This document shows positions 50,688-60,357 of a stretch of DNA of 64,000 nucleotides, piece by piece (positions within the stretch are counted from its first letter, which is position 1; every line of letters starts with the position of its first letter). Location: the NCBI GenBank assembly GCA_902781315.1, contig CACZIT010000010.1, positions 1-64,000 of the forward strand, read 5' to 3'. The notes beneath the pieces are model-generated. The model was not told the DNA's origin and ran no database searches. It worked only from the letters and a program-made list of their open reading frames with translations. The DNA comes from an uncultured Prevotellaceae bacterium. Lineage in GTDB: Bacteria; Bacteroidota; Bacteroidia; Bacteroidales; Bacteroidaceae. The position numbers and the translations under genes were made by a program.

Positions 50688-51110
50688 ATGATGAAACATC
50701 TGTTTTTGAGAACGTCGCTGCTGCTGGCGCTGGCCGGTGGCAGTCAGGCGGCTTTGGCTGACGAGGTGGAGGCCATGTTCCTAGTGGCCGAACTGCAGTC
50801 GGGCAAGACCGAGAGCGTTATGCTGACCAACGATGCCGACGCCGACGTGCCCCGTCTGCTGAACAAGGAGCGCGTCATCATCATCGGCGGTCAGCGCTAC
50901 AGCACCAGCGACGTGAAGGGCCTCAGACTGGAGAAACGCATGGTGGACGGCATCGAAACCGTGGCAACGCCCGACGTGGCACCCGGCGATGCTGAGCATC
51001 AGACGGTCTACGACCTGCAAGGCCGGAAGGTGGAAACGGGAAATCAGAAATGGGAGAATCTCCCGAAGGGAGTGTATATCGTTAACGGAAGAAAGGTGGT
51101 GGTAAGATGA
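50688..51110 (+). CDS. Small secreted protein with C-terminal tag
   Basis: The 140-residue protein has a signal peptide (about 1-24, ending QAALA), a short beta-rich part (VIIIGGQRYSTSDVKGLRLE) and the tag YDLQGRKV...LPKGVYIVNGRKVVVR. No family is recognised. The linker in the tag (ETGNQKWEN) is encoded by four 7-nt units of NGAAANN type. The stop overlaps the start of the next gene (ATGA at 51107-51110), so the pair is coupled. Confidence 0.7.
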   Translation: MMKHLFLRTSLLLALAGGSQAALADEVEAMFLVAELQSGKTESVMLTNDADADVPRLLNKERVIIIGGQRYSTSDVKGLRLEKRMVDGIETVATPDVAPGDAEHQTVYDLQGRKVETGNQKWENLPKGVYIVNGRKVVVR

Positions 51111-53131
51111 AGACGAAGACGCTGCTTGCCACACTGGCACTGATGGTGCTGGGCTGCGCCAAGGCCGCTGCTCAGGACACGCTGTGGGTGAAGTACGACA
51201 ATCGCTTCACCGCCAACAAGAACTATGTCATCCGCAATGCCGACTCGTTGGAGTTCCGCATGAACGACCGCAACGGCGCCTATCCCGTGCTGCGACTCTA
51301 CAACACCAACTTCAGCAAGGGCTACACCGAATACCGCCTGCAGACACTCTTCGGCGACAGCCAGTTTGCCGGAACCATCATGTTCGGCAATCCGGGGCGC
51401 ATTCTCTGGCACCCCAGCACCTACTCGGGGAACAACTACATGAACGACAACAGCCGCTGGAGTTTCAGCCGCTCGATGGAGAGCGAGCATTTCGTGGTGT
51501 TCTGGGAAAAGGGCTTCGGCAGCGACCCCACGAAGGCGCAGACCTACCGCTTCAATCCGAAGACCGTGCTGCAGAATGCCGAGAAAATCTGGGACACCTA
51601 CGTCACCCAGCTGGGATTCCTCGTGCCGGGACGCTCCACCACCGATACCTATAAGATTCAACTCTACGTGCTTTATCAAAGCGAGTGGCGTGCCGACGCC
51701 TCGGGTGTCGACGGCAAGATGGGCATCGGCCACATGAGTGCCGGCGCCATTGGCGCCCGCGGCGGCCACACCGTGGCCCATGAGATAGGCCATACGTTCC
51801 AGTATCTGGTGTCGGCCGACCTGGGACAGCAGCACGGCTATAACTACGGCTATGGCGAAGGCGCCTCGGGCGGCAACGGCTGGTGGGAGAGCTGCGCCAA
51901 CTGGCAAGCCTACAAGGTGTACCCCGAGCGCCAGTTCACCGACGGCGAATACTTTGAGGGTCATCTGCCCAAGTGCCATCTGAACCTGCTCCACGAGGAC
52001 TGGCGCTACGAGAACTGCTTCGTGCAGGACTATTGGTGCATGAAGCACGGCCAGGACTTCATCGGTCGCCTCTGGCGCGAGTCGAACAAGCCCGAGGATC
52101 CCGTGGAGACCTATAAGCGGCTGAACAAACTCTCGCAGGACCAACTCTGCGACGAGTTCTACGAAGGTTTTGCCCGCATGGCAACGTGGGACATCGACGG
52201 CATTCGCGACCGCGCCAGTCATCGCATCGGCCAGCACCAGAGCCATCTGACCCGCACCGACGAGGGAGCCTGGCGCGTGGATGCCGCCTACTGTCCGCAG
52301 AACTACGGCTACAACATCATCAACCTGAACGCCGCTGCGGGCGGCACGGTGGTGAAGGCTCATTTCAAAGGCATCGCCGGTGCCGACGGCTATCGCAAAA
52401 TCAATGTCGATAAAGCTGGCTGGCGCTATGGTTTCGTGGCCTACACGCAGGACGGACAGACCGTCTACGGCGAGACAGCCCGCGACAAGGAGGGTACCGC
52501 CACGCTGACGCTGCCCGACGGATGCCAGCGTCTGTTCTTTGTCGTCATGGGCGCACCCACCGAACACTGGCGACACCCTTGGGACGACAATGCCCAGAAC
52601 GATGAGCAGTGGCCCTACGAGGTGACCTTCGAGGGTACCGACCTCTACGGCCAGTTCCCGGAATATCCTGCCGACTACGAGCGCCGCGACACCACCGTCT
52701 ACATCAATGCCGAACTGGCCTACGACGGGTCAAGCTACACCTCCACCCGCGTGCAGTACGACATGGCAGCCATCTCTCAGGCTCTCGGACTCTCCACGCA
52801 GCAGCTGAAGAGCCTCGGACGCACGGCGTCGTCGAATCCGCGCTTCGTGGGAGTCGATGCCAACGGCACCATCCACACCGGCACCACCACGTCAACCTCC
52901 TCCAGCACTTGCTACGGCCATTGGTTCACGGCGCAGGGCAACGTCTGCAACTACGACTCGTCAGCCCGCATTTTTGCAGAGCTCTATCCTGATACCTACA
53001 ACTGCTACGTAGGTCAATATCCAGGGCGCCTCACCCGCGGACATACCTATACCATACGGCAAGCGGTGCAGTACCTGCACGAAGGCAAGCGCTACACCGC
53101 CACAATGGTTGTACAGCTGAAAATAAAGTAA
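51107..53131 (+). CDS. Secreted DUF6055/DUF4859 zincin-like protein
   Basis: The 674-residue protein has a signal peptide (1-23) and a DUF6055-type region with SMESEHFVVFWEKGFG and HTVAHEIGHTFQYL, an HExxH zinc motif, followed by WWESCANWQAYKVYPE. The C-terminal part (from about 545) matches DUF4859: YDMAAISQALGLSTQQLKSL and GQYPGRLTRGHTYTIRQAV. It is probably a secreted metallopeptidase acting on glycoproteins or polysaccharide-bound protein; that is inference. It lacks the LPKGIYI tag that its partner gene carries. A stop-proximal terminator follows at 53133-53169. Confidence 0.82.
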   Translation: MKTKTLLATLALMVLGCAKAAAQDTLWVKYDNRFTANKNYVIRNADSLEFRMNDRNGAYPVLRLYNTNFSKGYTEYRLQTLFGDSQFAGTIMFGNPGRILWHPSTYSGNNYMNDNSRWSFSRSMESEHFVVFWEKGFGSDPTKAQTYRFNPKTVLQNAEKIWDTYVTQLGFLVPGRSTTDTYKIQLYVLYQSEWRADASGVDGKMGIGHMSAGAIGARGGHTVAHEIGHTFQYLVSADLGQQHGYNYGYGEGASGGNGWWESCANWQAYKVYPERQFTDGEYFEGHLPKCHLNLLHEDWRYENCFVQDYWCMKHGQDFIGRLWRESNKPEDPVETYKRLNKLSQDQLCDEFYEGFARMATWDIDGIRDRASHRIGQHQSHLTRTDEGAWRVDAAYCPQNYGYNIINLNAAAGGTVVKAHFKGIAGADGYRKINVDKAGWRYGFVAYTQDGQTVYGETARDKEGTATLTLPDGCQRLFFVVMGAPTEHWRHPWDDNAQNDEQWPYEVTFEGTDLYGQFPEYPADYERRDTTVYINAELAYDGSSYTSTRVQYDMAAISQALGLSTQQLKSLGRTASSNPRFVGVDANGTIHTGTTTSTSSSTCYGHWFTAQGNVCNYDSSARIFAELYPDTYNCYVGQYPGRLTRGHTYTIRQAVQYLHEGKRYTATMVVQLKIK

Positions 53132-53132
53132 A

Positions 53133-53169
53133 AAAGAAGGGGAGCCCACATTCAGGACTCCCCTTCTTT
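53133..53169. terminator. Bidirectional terminator
   Basis: AAAGAAGGGGAG (53133-53144) pairs exactly with CTCCCCTTCTTT (53158-53169), between convergent genes. Confidence 0.85.
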
Positions 53170-53195
53170 CATATTTCATAAGTAATGTTTTTCTC

Positions 53196-53747
53196 TTATC
53201 TGCAAGCCCAGTAGTTACAGCCGTTCATGGCCATCTCTACCTGGTTGAGGCCGTCCTGATTGAGGGCAACGTCCATCTTTCCCTGCGGGGTGGTCACCTT
53301 GATGGTACCATCCTCGTTGAAGCGGAACATCTCCTTCGTCTCACCGTTCTGCACCTGCATCCAGGCATCGTTCTGCTTGTCGTAGATGAACTTCACCAGC
53401 TGGCCGTCGGGTGTGGTAATCTCGTAACCGTCAATGAGGGTCTTCACGGCATAGTAGCGGCCGTCGCTGCCCATCACCTGCTGCGTCTTACCAGCATTCT
53501 TTGCCAAAGGATTGTCGCCACTCCAGAACTCGATGGTGTTCAGGATGAGCCAGTCGATGGTAATTGTCACACTGCCCACGATAGGCATCAGGATGAAGCC
53601 CACAATGGCGTTGAGGAACTTGCTGTTCGTCATCGTGCGCTGCCACTCAGCGTACTTGTTGAACAGGCTGAATGAACCGATACACGAGTTCATCATCAAG
53701 GTGCCTGCCATGAGGCAAGCAAAAACTTTCACATTTAACTTTTTCAT
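53196..53747 (-). CDS. DUF3332 lipoprotein
   Basis: The 183-residue protein has a lipoprotein signal (GTLMMNSC, Cys about 22) and the DUF3332 pattern: IGSFSLFNKYAEWQRTMTNS, then a hydrophobic segment (VGFILMPIVGSVTITIDWLI) and FWSGDNPLAKN. DUF3332 proteins are small membrane-anchored proteins of unknown function in Bacteroidota and some proteobacteria. Upstream (53780-53805) is a GTAACAAG-type 8-nt repeat. Confidence 0.85.
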   Translation of the reverse strand: MKKLNVKVFACLMAGTLMMNSCIGSFSLFNKYAEWQRTMTNSKFLNAIVGFILMPIVGSVTITIDWLILNTIEFWSGDNPLAKNAGKTQQVMGSDGRYYAVKTLIDGYEITTPDGQLVKFIYDKQNDAWMQVQNGETKEMFRFNEDGTIKVTTPQGKMDVALNQDGLNQVEMAMNGCNYWACR

Positions 53748-53797
53748 CTTTCTAAAATTTTATTAAGTGAAACATATAGTGTTACCTTGTTACTTTG

Positions 53798-54331
53798 TCA
53801 CAAATAGCACACCGCCTCCGGTCCCATGTTGCATAGCAGGTCCAGAATGCTCAGGTCTTCCAGGAACCCCGTTCGCTGCTGGTGAACCTGCCAGTACGGT
53901 CTTGCCTTCCACTCTCTGTTGGGAAGGGACTGAGGACAGAGTTCCACCACATCCAGCAGTTCCAGCATCTTCCGCGTGATGGCCATGTTGTAGTCCCACA
54001 GCAATTCCCACCGTCGCTCATCGAAAAACACACGCAGGTCGTCGGCATAGTAATCGAAGAACGGACTTTGACCGTAGGCTGTCGCAAGGGCATTCCAGTG
54101 CTTCGTGCGCCAGTTGTCGTGGTCGCTCAGCCGCACCTCTGTGATGGCCGACGGATGACGCTCTATGCTCACGGGAACCGTCAGCTTCAGTCTTCCGTTC
54201 GCAGTGCCAATCATGCAGTGGTTGCGCGTTGTCTGCTTCACGTAGTTTTCCCCGTTGTCAATCGCATCCAGCCCTTCACGTATCAGTTGTCCATACCAAC
54301 TCACCGGACCGAAGAATGTCGTGTGCAGCAT
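53798..54331 (-). CDS. WbqC family protein
   Basis: The 177-residue protein starts at ATG 54331 (LHTTFFGPVSWYGQL), 6 bp after the lepB stop; the longer frame upstream runs inside lepB. The motifs NYVKQTTRNHCMIGTANG and HDNWRTKHWNALATAYGQSPFFDYY are those of WbqC-like proteins, often found in surface-polysaccharide loci but conserved beside lepB and dapB in Bacteroidales. The biochemical function is unknown. Confidence 0.85.
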   Translation of the reverse strand: MLHTTFFGPVSWYGQLIREGLDAIDNGENYVKQTTRNHCMIGTANGRLKLTVPVSIERHPSAITEVRLSDHDNWRTKHWNALATAYGQSPFFDYYADDLRVFFDERRWELLWDYNMAITRKMLELLDVVELCPQSLPNREWKARPYWQVHQQRTGFLEDLSILDLLCNMGPEAVCYL

Positions 54332-54336
54332 CGTCA

Positions 54337-55779
54337 CTATTTGATGTTGTCCACCATACGGAACAGGCGGTTCCAGCGAATGCCCTTCAAGCCGCTGTGG
54401 TCGGGATCGCTGCTCCACCAGATGAAGATAGGTTTACCCACGATGTGGTCCTCGGGCACGAAGCCCCAGTAGCGCGAGTCGGCAGAGTTGTGGCGGTTGT
54501 CGCCCTGCATCCAGTAGTAGTCCATCTTGAACGTGTAGCTCGTTGCATGCTGTCCGTTGATGTATATCTGACCGTTCTTCACCGTCAGCTCATTGCCCTC
54601 ATACACCTTGATAGGTCTTTCGTACACGGCAATATTGTTCATGTTCAGTTCTATGCTCTCACCCTTTTTCGGAATCCACACCGGGCCGTAGTTGTCGCGG
54701 GTCCAGCCGTAGGCGGCATTGCGCGGATACACTTGGTCGTTGCCGTCAATCTCCGTGTTCAGGCTCACGCTCTCCACCACGTCCTTCCTTCCTGCCAAAG
54801 CCTTCGCAGCCTGCTTCGTCAGAGGCATCACACCGTCGCGGTTCAGCTGTGCCAGCTGCTCCATCGAGATGCCCAACTCTTCCATCAGTTCCTCAGGCAT
54901 GTGCTCTTTCAATTTCACGCGATATGTGTACTGAACGTTGTCGGGTTCTTTGTTAGGCTTGCCGTCGAGGTACACCACGCGGTTCTTCACCTGCAGCGTC
55001 TGTCCGGGCAGGCCCACGCAGCGCTTCACGTAGTTCTCTCTCCTGTCCGTCGGGCGCCAGTCTATGCTGCCATATTGCACAGGATTGTTTTCCACATATT
55101 GCCGCCCCATGGCATACACTTCCTTGTACATGTCGTACACCTGCTGTTGGTTCATCGTCGAGAAGTCGGGCATGCCCACGTTCTGCGCATACAACTGCTG
55201 ACCGTAGTCATACACCATTCTGTAGTACTCCGTCTGGTAAGGCTGCTCGGTCAATATCGTGTCGCCGGCAGGATAGTTGAACACCACAATATCGTTCAGC
55301 TCCACCTTTCCCAGACCTTTCACGCGGCGGTAGTCCCAGTGAGGCCATTCTATGTACGACTTCGTGCCAATCAGCGGCAGCGTGTGCTGCGTCAGTGGCA
55401 TCGTCAGCGGAGTTTGAGGAATGCGAGGACCATAGCTCACCTTCGACACAAACAGGTAGTCGCCCGTCAGCAGGCTCTTCTCCAGCGAACTGCTCGGAAT
55501 CACGTAGTTTTGGAAGAAGAACTGATTGATGAAGTACACTGCCACCAGTGCAAACACCAGCGCGTCGACCCACGACATCACAAATTTCACGGGGCCCTCA
55601 GCTTCCTTCCACCACTGCCATCTGATTTTCTTCGTGATGTAAGCATCAAAGATAAACGGCACCACTACCAGCCCGAGCCACGACTTCAGCCAGTACAGAA
55701 ACAGCAGATACAGTGCCAGCACTACCAAAAACTTCGCCCATTGGGCCGCCATGTTAGTCTTCTTCTTATTCTTTTCCAT
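54337..55779 (-). CDS. lepB: Signal peptidase I
   Basis: LepB removes signal peptides from exported proteins. The 480-residue protein has two N-terminal membrane segments (about 15-45 and 70-88), then IPSSSLEKSLL, where the third Ser (98) sits at the catalytic position of the PSxSM motif with Leu in place of Met. The general-base Lys is in ENYVKRCVGLPG (Lys 252). A late GDNRHNSADSRYWG completes the active-site boxes. It is longer than the Escherichia enzyme because of inserts at about 172-240 and 290-340, as usual in Bacteroidales. It is followed by wbqC-like and preceded by dapB. Confidence 0.93.
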   Translation of the reverse strand: MEKNKKKTNMAAQWAKFLVVLALYLLFLYWLKSWLGLVVVPFIFDAYITKKIRWQWWKEAEGPVKFVMSWVDALVFALVAVYFINQFFFQNYVIPSSSLEKSLLTGDYLFVSKVSYGPRIPQTPLTMPLTQHTLPLIGTKSYIEWPHWDYRRVKGLGKVELNDIVVFNYPAGDTILTEQPYQTEYYRMVYDYGQQLYAQNVGMPDFSTMNQQQVYDMYKEVYAMGRQYVENNPVQYGSIDWRPTDRRENYVKRCVGLPGQTLQVKNRVVYLDGKPNKEPDNVQYTYRVKLKEHMPEELMEELGISMEQLAQLNRDGVMPLTKQAAKALAGRKDVVESVSLNTEIDGNDQVYPRNAAYGWTRDNYGPVWIPKKGESIELNMNNIAVYERPIKVYEGNELTVKNGQIYINGQHATSYTFKMDYYWMQGDNRHNSADSRYWGFVPEDHIVGKPIFIWWSSDPDHSGLKGIRWNRLFRMVDNIK

Positions 55780-55833
55780 TTAAGCTCTTGAACATTAAAT
55801 CTTGAATCAAAGATTATTCTATATCCTTACTCA

Positions 55834-56562
55834 TTAAAAGTCAAACAAATCCTCCATCGTCAGCAGTCCTTCGTGCTCCAGCGTGTACTCTGCAGCCAGC
55901 ACAGCACCCAGCGCAAAGCCGCGGCGAGAGTGAGCATCGTGTGAAATCGTGATGCAGTCAGCAGCCGAGTCCCAGCGCACGGTGTGGATGCCAGCCACCT
56001 CACCGCGGCGCAGAGAGTCCACGCGCAGCGTACCGGCATCGTAGGGCCGGTTCTCTTCGCCTTTCACCCACGACGACTTCCTGTCAACGTTCTCAATGAT
56101 ACCCTCGGCCAGCGTGATGGCAGTGCCGCTCGGAGCATCCAATTTGTGGATGTGGTGAGTCTCCTCCATATGCACGTCGTACTGCGGAAAATCGTTCATC
56201 AGCTTCGCCAGATAACGGTTCACAGCCCCGAATATCGCAACACCCACCGAGAAGTTCGAGGCCCAGAACAACGTCCTGCCACCCTCCTTGCAAGCCTTGC
56301 GCACATCCTCACCGTGTTCAACCATCCAGCCCGTCGAGCCGCTCACAACCTTCACACCACGCTCCCAGGCACGCACATAGTTGCCGTATGCAGCAGTCGG
56401 CGACGTGAACTCAATCGCAACGTCAGCACTGCCGAATGCCTCGCTCCCGAAGTCATCCTGATTGTCCAAGTCGATAATCGACACAATCTCATGACCACGC
56501 TCGCGAGCTATCTCTTCAACCATACGGCCCATTTTGCCGTAACCAATCAATGCTATCTTCAT
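55834..56562 (-). CDS. dapB: 4-hydroxy-tetrahydrodipicolinate reductase DapB
   Basis: DapB makes tetrahydrodipicolinate for lysine and diaminopimelate. The 242-residue protein has GYGKMGRMVEE (NAD(P) binding), SGSTGWMVEHGED and the active-site ETHHIHKLDAPSGTAITLAE. It is slightly shorter than Escherichia DapB, as usual in Bacteroidota. A -7 box TACCTTTG is at 56615-56622 on the minus strand. It is the first gene of dapB-lepB-wbqC. Confidence 0.94.
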   Translation of the reverse strand: MKIALIGYGKMGRMVEEIARERGHEIVSIIDLDNQDDFGSEAFGSADVAIEFTSPTAAYGNYVRAWERGVKVVSGSTGWMVEHGEDVRKACKEGGRTLFWASNFSVGVAIFGAVNRYLAKLMNDFPQYDVHMEETHHIHKLDAPSGTAITLAEGIIENVDRKSSWVKGEENRPYDAGTLRVDSLRRGEVAGIHTVRWDSAADCITISHDAHSRRGFALGAVLAAEYTLEHEGLLTMEDLFDF

Positions 56563-56690
56563 TCCCTATCTTATCGCTATTGTTTTTTTGACTGAAAAAA
56601 ATGGTTTCAAGTTGCAAAGGTAAACATTTTCTCCCACATACCTCTCATCCTTGCGCCACTTTTTTACCTTTTAACCTTTTTACAATTTTA

Positions 56691-59600
56691 TTATTTCACA
56701 ACAATCTTCCGGCCGTTCTGTATGTAAATACCCTTCGGAAGCCGTAAGCTACCTTGGTACTCTGTTGCCTCGTTGCCTTGCCCCACGCGGCGGCCTTGCA
56801 AGTCGTAGACACCCTCCTTTCCCTTCTGCGAGGGGGCGGAGGTAGGCTCCTGAACCACGAGTTGCGTGTCGTCAACCAGCTCCTTCCGCGGAATGCTCAG
56901 GAACGTCAGCGGATACACGATGCCCGTCTCCAGCGAATAGTCCTCGAACAGCAGTCCCAGGTCGCCGTTCTCCAGCACCGTCATCACAACATAGCGCGAG
57001 CCGCCGGCCTGCACCTGCATCACTTCCTCCCACTTCTTTCCCTGGTCAGTGCTCTTGTAGAGCTTCAGGTTTTTATGTGCGCCAGTCGTCATCGTGTGCA
57101 GGATTACGTCCTGTCCGCCGTCCTTCGGGCGTGCATAGTAGATGATGTCCTGATTGTTCGCACTCTGCTGCGACAGCTGCGAGTTCGTCGACTGCGTGCC
57201 CCACTTGAAGGTCAGCGTGCCGTCCGTGTTCTTCGTGTAGGTGCCGAAGTTGAAACCTCTTGCACCAGCCCTGCGCACCGAGGCAATCAGCCTGCCGTCG
57301 TCCGTTTGTTCCAGTTTCGCCTCGTCGCCGCCGGTGAAGACCACCTCACGGCTGATGTGCCACGTCTCGCCGTCGTCAGTAGAGTAGAACACGTAGTCGT
57401 TCGAATTGCTGATGTGGCCCGTCTGCTTCTCGTCCGTGTAGCACTGGGCAGGCAGCAGGTACATCAGCACACCGTCGTTCGTATACAAACCCTTGCCCGA
57501 GGTCACGAAGTAGTCGAACAGCCCGTACTGCGTGTGGTCCTTGATGCGGCCCGTCTCCTTCAGGTCAACGGGCTCGCTCCATGTCTGGCCGTTGTCGTCG
57601 GAGGTCGACATGCAGATGCGGTTCAGTCCGTAGAAGTAGCCCGTGTTGCCGGCGGCAAACAGACAGTACAGCCTTCCGTCCTTGCCCACGGTCAGCGACG
57701 GGTCGCCGTAGCCGCACTTCGCGTCGTTGCCCGAACCCTGACCCTTGGCCACCACCACCGGCTCGCTCCACGTGCGGCCGCCGTCGGTGCTGCGGCGGGC
57801 CACGATGTCTATCAGGTGACCGCCGCCAATGTCGGCCGAGCTGCCGTAGCGCTTGTCAGCCGCAGCCACGATGCTGCCGTCTTTGGCCACACAGAGGGCC
57901 GGAATACGATACACGTTGCTGCCGTAGGTCGTCGGCACGAACGGGTGGCTCTGCACGTCGAATATCTTCATGCTGCCCTGAGGATTGCCCGTCGCCGTCA
58001 GGTCGCACAGCGTGCCCTCAAAGCCGTTGTAGTCGTAGCTGAGGCCCGTCGCGGCAGCGTCGATGACATTTTCGCTTTCCTCCTGTGAGGCGTCGGCTGA
58101 AGGCAGCGTTTCGCTCATGGTGGCACACAGCCAGTAGTAGTGCCTGCCCTTCTCAACCGTGCCCAGCTTCACCGTCGCCAGACTTCCGTCTACACTGGCT
58201 TCCAGCTCCCTCAGGAAACTCTTCTGGGCAAGAAACTCTACCGTGTTGCCCGTCTCGTAGAGCGTCACCTTTTCCATTGCCTCCGCGTTCGTCAGGTCGA
58301 ATGTCATCACGGCATTCTCCATCTGCTGGAACGGATTCACCTCCATCCTCAGCAGCACTGCCTTCTCCGAGCCGCGGCCCGTGGTGCCGTAGCCCTGGCT
58401 CACCACGATGTTCTCTGGCGTCACAGCCAGACGCGGGTCGTAGCCAATCGTCACCGTCTTCGCCTCAGCGTCCACCGTCACCTCCTTGCTGCCGGGCATG
58501 CTGAAGTCGCCCGCCTCGGGCACCACGCCCGTAGGCAGGAAGAAGTAACCCTTGTTGTAGACCGAGGTCAGACCGCTCACGTCGCTGCGCTTGCAGCTTA
58601 CGCGAGCCGTCTCCGGTGCACCGTCGCTCACCACCTGCCAGGCCGTCAGCCCCGCCTCGGCCAGCGAGATGGGGTAGAGGTCGTAGTAGGCACGGCCGGC
58701 CGAGCTCGTCTCGCCGATGAAGTAGGCGCCGCCCAACAGATAGGGAACGAAATAGTACGAGCCGCCCTTCAGGACGAAACCATTCTTCTCTTCATATCCT
58801 ACGGTCACCGACGACTCGCCGACGCCCGACACGGGCTTGCCGTTCTGCACGTAGCGGCCGTTCGGCAGTTGCCAGTAGTAGCCATAACTGCTCTTTGTCA
58901 GTCTGGTGAAGTAGCGTGCGTCGTTCACGGCGGGCCGCACCATCGCAGCGCTGTAGAATCCCAGCGGATAGTCCGTGCCGTTGTATGTCGTCTCCTCGTC
59001 CAGCGTGTAGACAAACTGGCCGGTATACGTGTCGTGCTTCCTGATGCGGATGGCATACCAGCCCTCGTCGCCCGGCACTGCCGACAGCGGTGTGGTGTTG
59101 TGAATCAGTCTGCCCACGGCAGCCTCCACCTGCTGCCTGGTGGCGTCGTCGGCCTCACCGACCACCGCCATCGTGAACTGGGCACCCACGTCGTTGTAAT
59201 TGATGATGGGTCCCGTGTAGCCGTTGCTCACCGAGACGTAGATGTTGCCCGAGGTTGTGAAAATCTTCTTCGTGCCGTCGCTCTGCGTGCTCATCGTCAC
59301 CGCCACAGCATCGTCAGAGAACACCCAGCTGTAGCCGTTGTAGTTGCCACCCGTTGTGGGAATGGCAAACTTTCCTGCGCCTAAGTTATAAAGGTAATAA
59401 GCATTCGCCGAGCCTGCAGGGTAGAACACCCACTGGCAGTTCCGGTCGCTGCTGCTGAACGTCTGGTTGTTCTTGCCGCTCGACCACACCCACTTCTCGC
59501 TCTGCGAGGGAGCATACATCAGGGCACCGCGACTGCTGTTCGTGTTGTTCAGCGTCACCACTTCCAGACCTTCTGGCTCCACGTATTCCTCCAGCGCCAC

Positions 59601-60122
59601 CCTGTACAGCCGGTAGTTCTGAGCACTTCCGTTCGTCGTGTTCAGCGTCGTGTAGGAGTATACACCTCCAGTCGTGTGGTCCAGGCCGTAGGTCACGCCC
59701 TCGCTTGTGCAGCGGGGGAAGATGTTGCCGTCGCTCTGGAAATTCAGGTCATAGCTGCCGCCCGTCTCCGAGGTCGAGATGTTCCCGTTCCCCGTGGGCA
59801 CAGGCAGGTAGCGCTCCGACACGTAGTTCTGTATCTTGTACGTCCCGTCGCCGTTGCTCTTCAGGCGGAACACGGCATTCGTGTTCGTTGTACCCTGCAG
59901 GTCGTTGATGCTCAGGCCGCCCAACAGCAGCAAGGCATGCGCGTCGTTCTCGTACATGCACTTGTTGTTACGCGGGTTGAAGAGCGCATACAGCCCATTG
60001 TCCTCCACGTCGGCCGCAGCCTTCACTTGGTCGCCCACTGCGATGGTGTAAGTCTGTGCTTCCATTGCCGTTGCCCCCAACAGGATGAGCATCAGCAGCA
60101 TGATCATTCTTTTCGTTTTCAT
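56691..60122 (-). CDS. Large secreted GH33 sialidase with C-terminal tag
   Basis: Sialidases release terminal sialic acid from host glycans. The start at 60122 (or in-frame ATG 60137) gives about 1,143 residues with a signal peptide (MLLMLILLGATAMEAQ). The N-terminal 700 residues are repeated beta-rich modules with F/Y-W-rich strands, probably carbohydrate-binding. The catalytic six-bladed domain begins near residue 721: YRIPAL (first Arg), Asp-boxes STDGGRTW, SDDNGQTW, STDDGETW and STDQGKKW, a second Arg in IASVRRAG and a third in GSRYVVM. The tail is YDLQGRRV...LPKGIYIQNGRKIVVK; the linker between the two parts is encoded by four 8-nt repeats (56751-56782). Confidence 0.9.
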   Translation of the reverse strand: MKTKRMIMLLMLILLGATAMEAQTYTIAVGDQVKAAADVEDNGLYALFNPRNNKCMYENDAHALLLLGGLSINDLQGTTNTNAVFRLKSNGDGTYKIQNYVSERYLPVPTGNGNISTSETGGSYDLNFQSDGNIFPRCTSEGVTYGLDHTTGGVYSYTTLNTTNGSAQNYRLYRVALEEYVEPEGLEVVTLNNTNSSRGALMYAPSQSEKWVWSSGKNNQTFSSSDRNCQWVFYPAGSANAYYLYNLGAGKFAIPTTGGNYNGYSWVFSDDAVAVTMSTQSDGTKKIFTTSGNIYVSVSNGYTGPIINYNDVGAQFTMAVVGEADDATRQQVEAAVGRLIHNTTPLSAVPGDEGWYAIRIRKHDTYTGQFVYTLDEETTYNGTDYPLGFYSAAMVRPAVNDARYFTRLTKSSYGYYWQLPNGRYVQNGKPVSGVGESSVTVGYEEKNGFVLKGGSYYFVPYLLGGAYFIGETSSAGRAYYDLYPISLAEAGLTAWQVVSDGAPETARVSCKRSDVSGLTSVYNKGYFFLPTGVVPEAGDFSMPGSKEVTVDAEAKTVTIGYDPRLAVTPENIVVSQGYGTTGRGSEKAVLLRMEVNPFQQMENAVMTFDLTNAEAMEKVTLYETGNTVEFLAQKSFLRELEASVDGSLATVKLGTVEKGRHYYWLCATMSETLPSADASQEESENVIDAAATGLSYDYNGFEGTLCDLTATGNPQGSMKIFDVQSHPFVPTTYGSNVYRIPALCVAKDGSIVAAADKRYGSSADIGGGHLIDIVARRSTDGGRTWSEPVVVAKGQGSGNDAKCGYGDPSLTVGKDGRLYCLFAAGNTGYFYGLNRICMSTSDDNGQTWSEPVDLKETGRIKDHTQYGLFDYFVTSGKGLYTNDGVLMYLLPAQCYTDEKQTGHISNSNDYVFYSTDDGETWHISREVVFTGGDEAKLEQTDDGRLIASVRRAGARGFNFGTYTKNTDGTLTFKWGTQSTNSQLSQQSANNQDIIYYARPKDGGQDVILHTMTTGAHKNLKLYKSTDQGKKWEEVMQVQAGGSRYVVMTVLENGDLGLLFEDYSLETGIVYPLTFLSIPRKELVDDTQLVVQEPTSAPSQKGKEGVYDLQGRRVGQGNEATEYQGSLRLPKGIYIQNGRKIVVK

Positions 60123-60153
60123 ATAGATAAGCATTTTAATATTTTTCTGATTG

Positions 60154-60161
60154 CAAAGATA
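60154..60161 (-). promoter_or_regulatory. Sialidase promoter -7 box
   Basis: The minus strand reads TATCTTTG, 17-32 bp before the possible start codons. Confidence 0.65.
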
Positions 60162-60260
60162 CAACTTTTTTCTGCCGAATGCAAGAAAATCGCTAAAAAC
60201 ATCTGGGTAGTTGCCCTGCTCCCACCTTAGTCGCTTGCGGAGCATAGCGAAGCAAGAACG

Positions 60261-60352
60261 TTCTTAACCTTCTTAACTTTCTCAACCTTCTCAACTTTCT
60301 CAACCTTCTCAACCTTCTTAACTTTCTCAACCTTCTTAACTTTCTTAACCCC
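60261..60352. repeat. 9-nt short tandem repeat (about ten units)
   Basis: Units TTCTTAACC, TTCTTAACT, TTCTCAACC and TTCTCAACT follow each other with a 9-nt period, upstream of the sialidase promoter and downstream of the LRR gene's terminator. This fills most of the 60,162-60,448 gap; no gene is seen there. Confidence 0.8.
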
Positions 60353-60357
60353 AAAAA

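Noticed and set aside
60123..60245. N-terminal extension of the sialidase to 60245
   Set aside because: The -7 box at 60154-60161 lies inside it, and the signal peptide starts at 60122.
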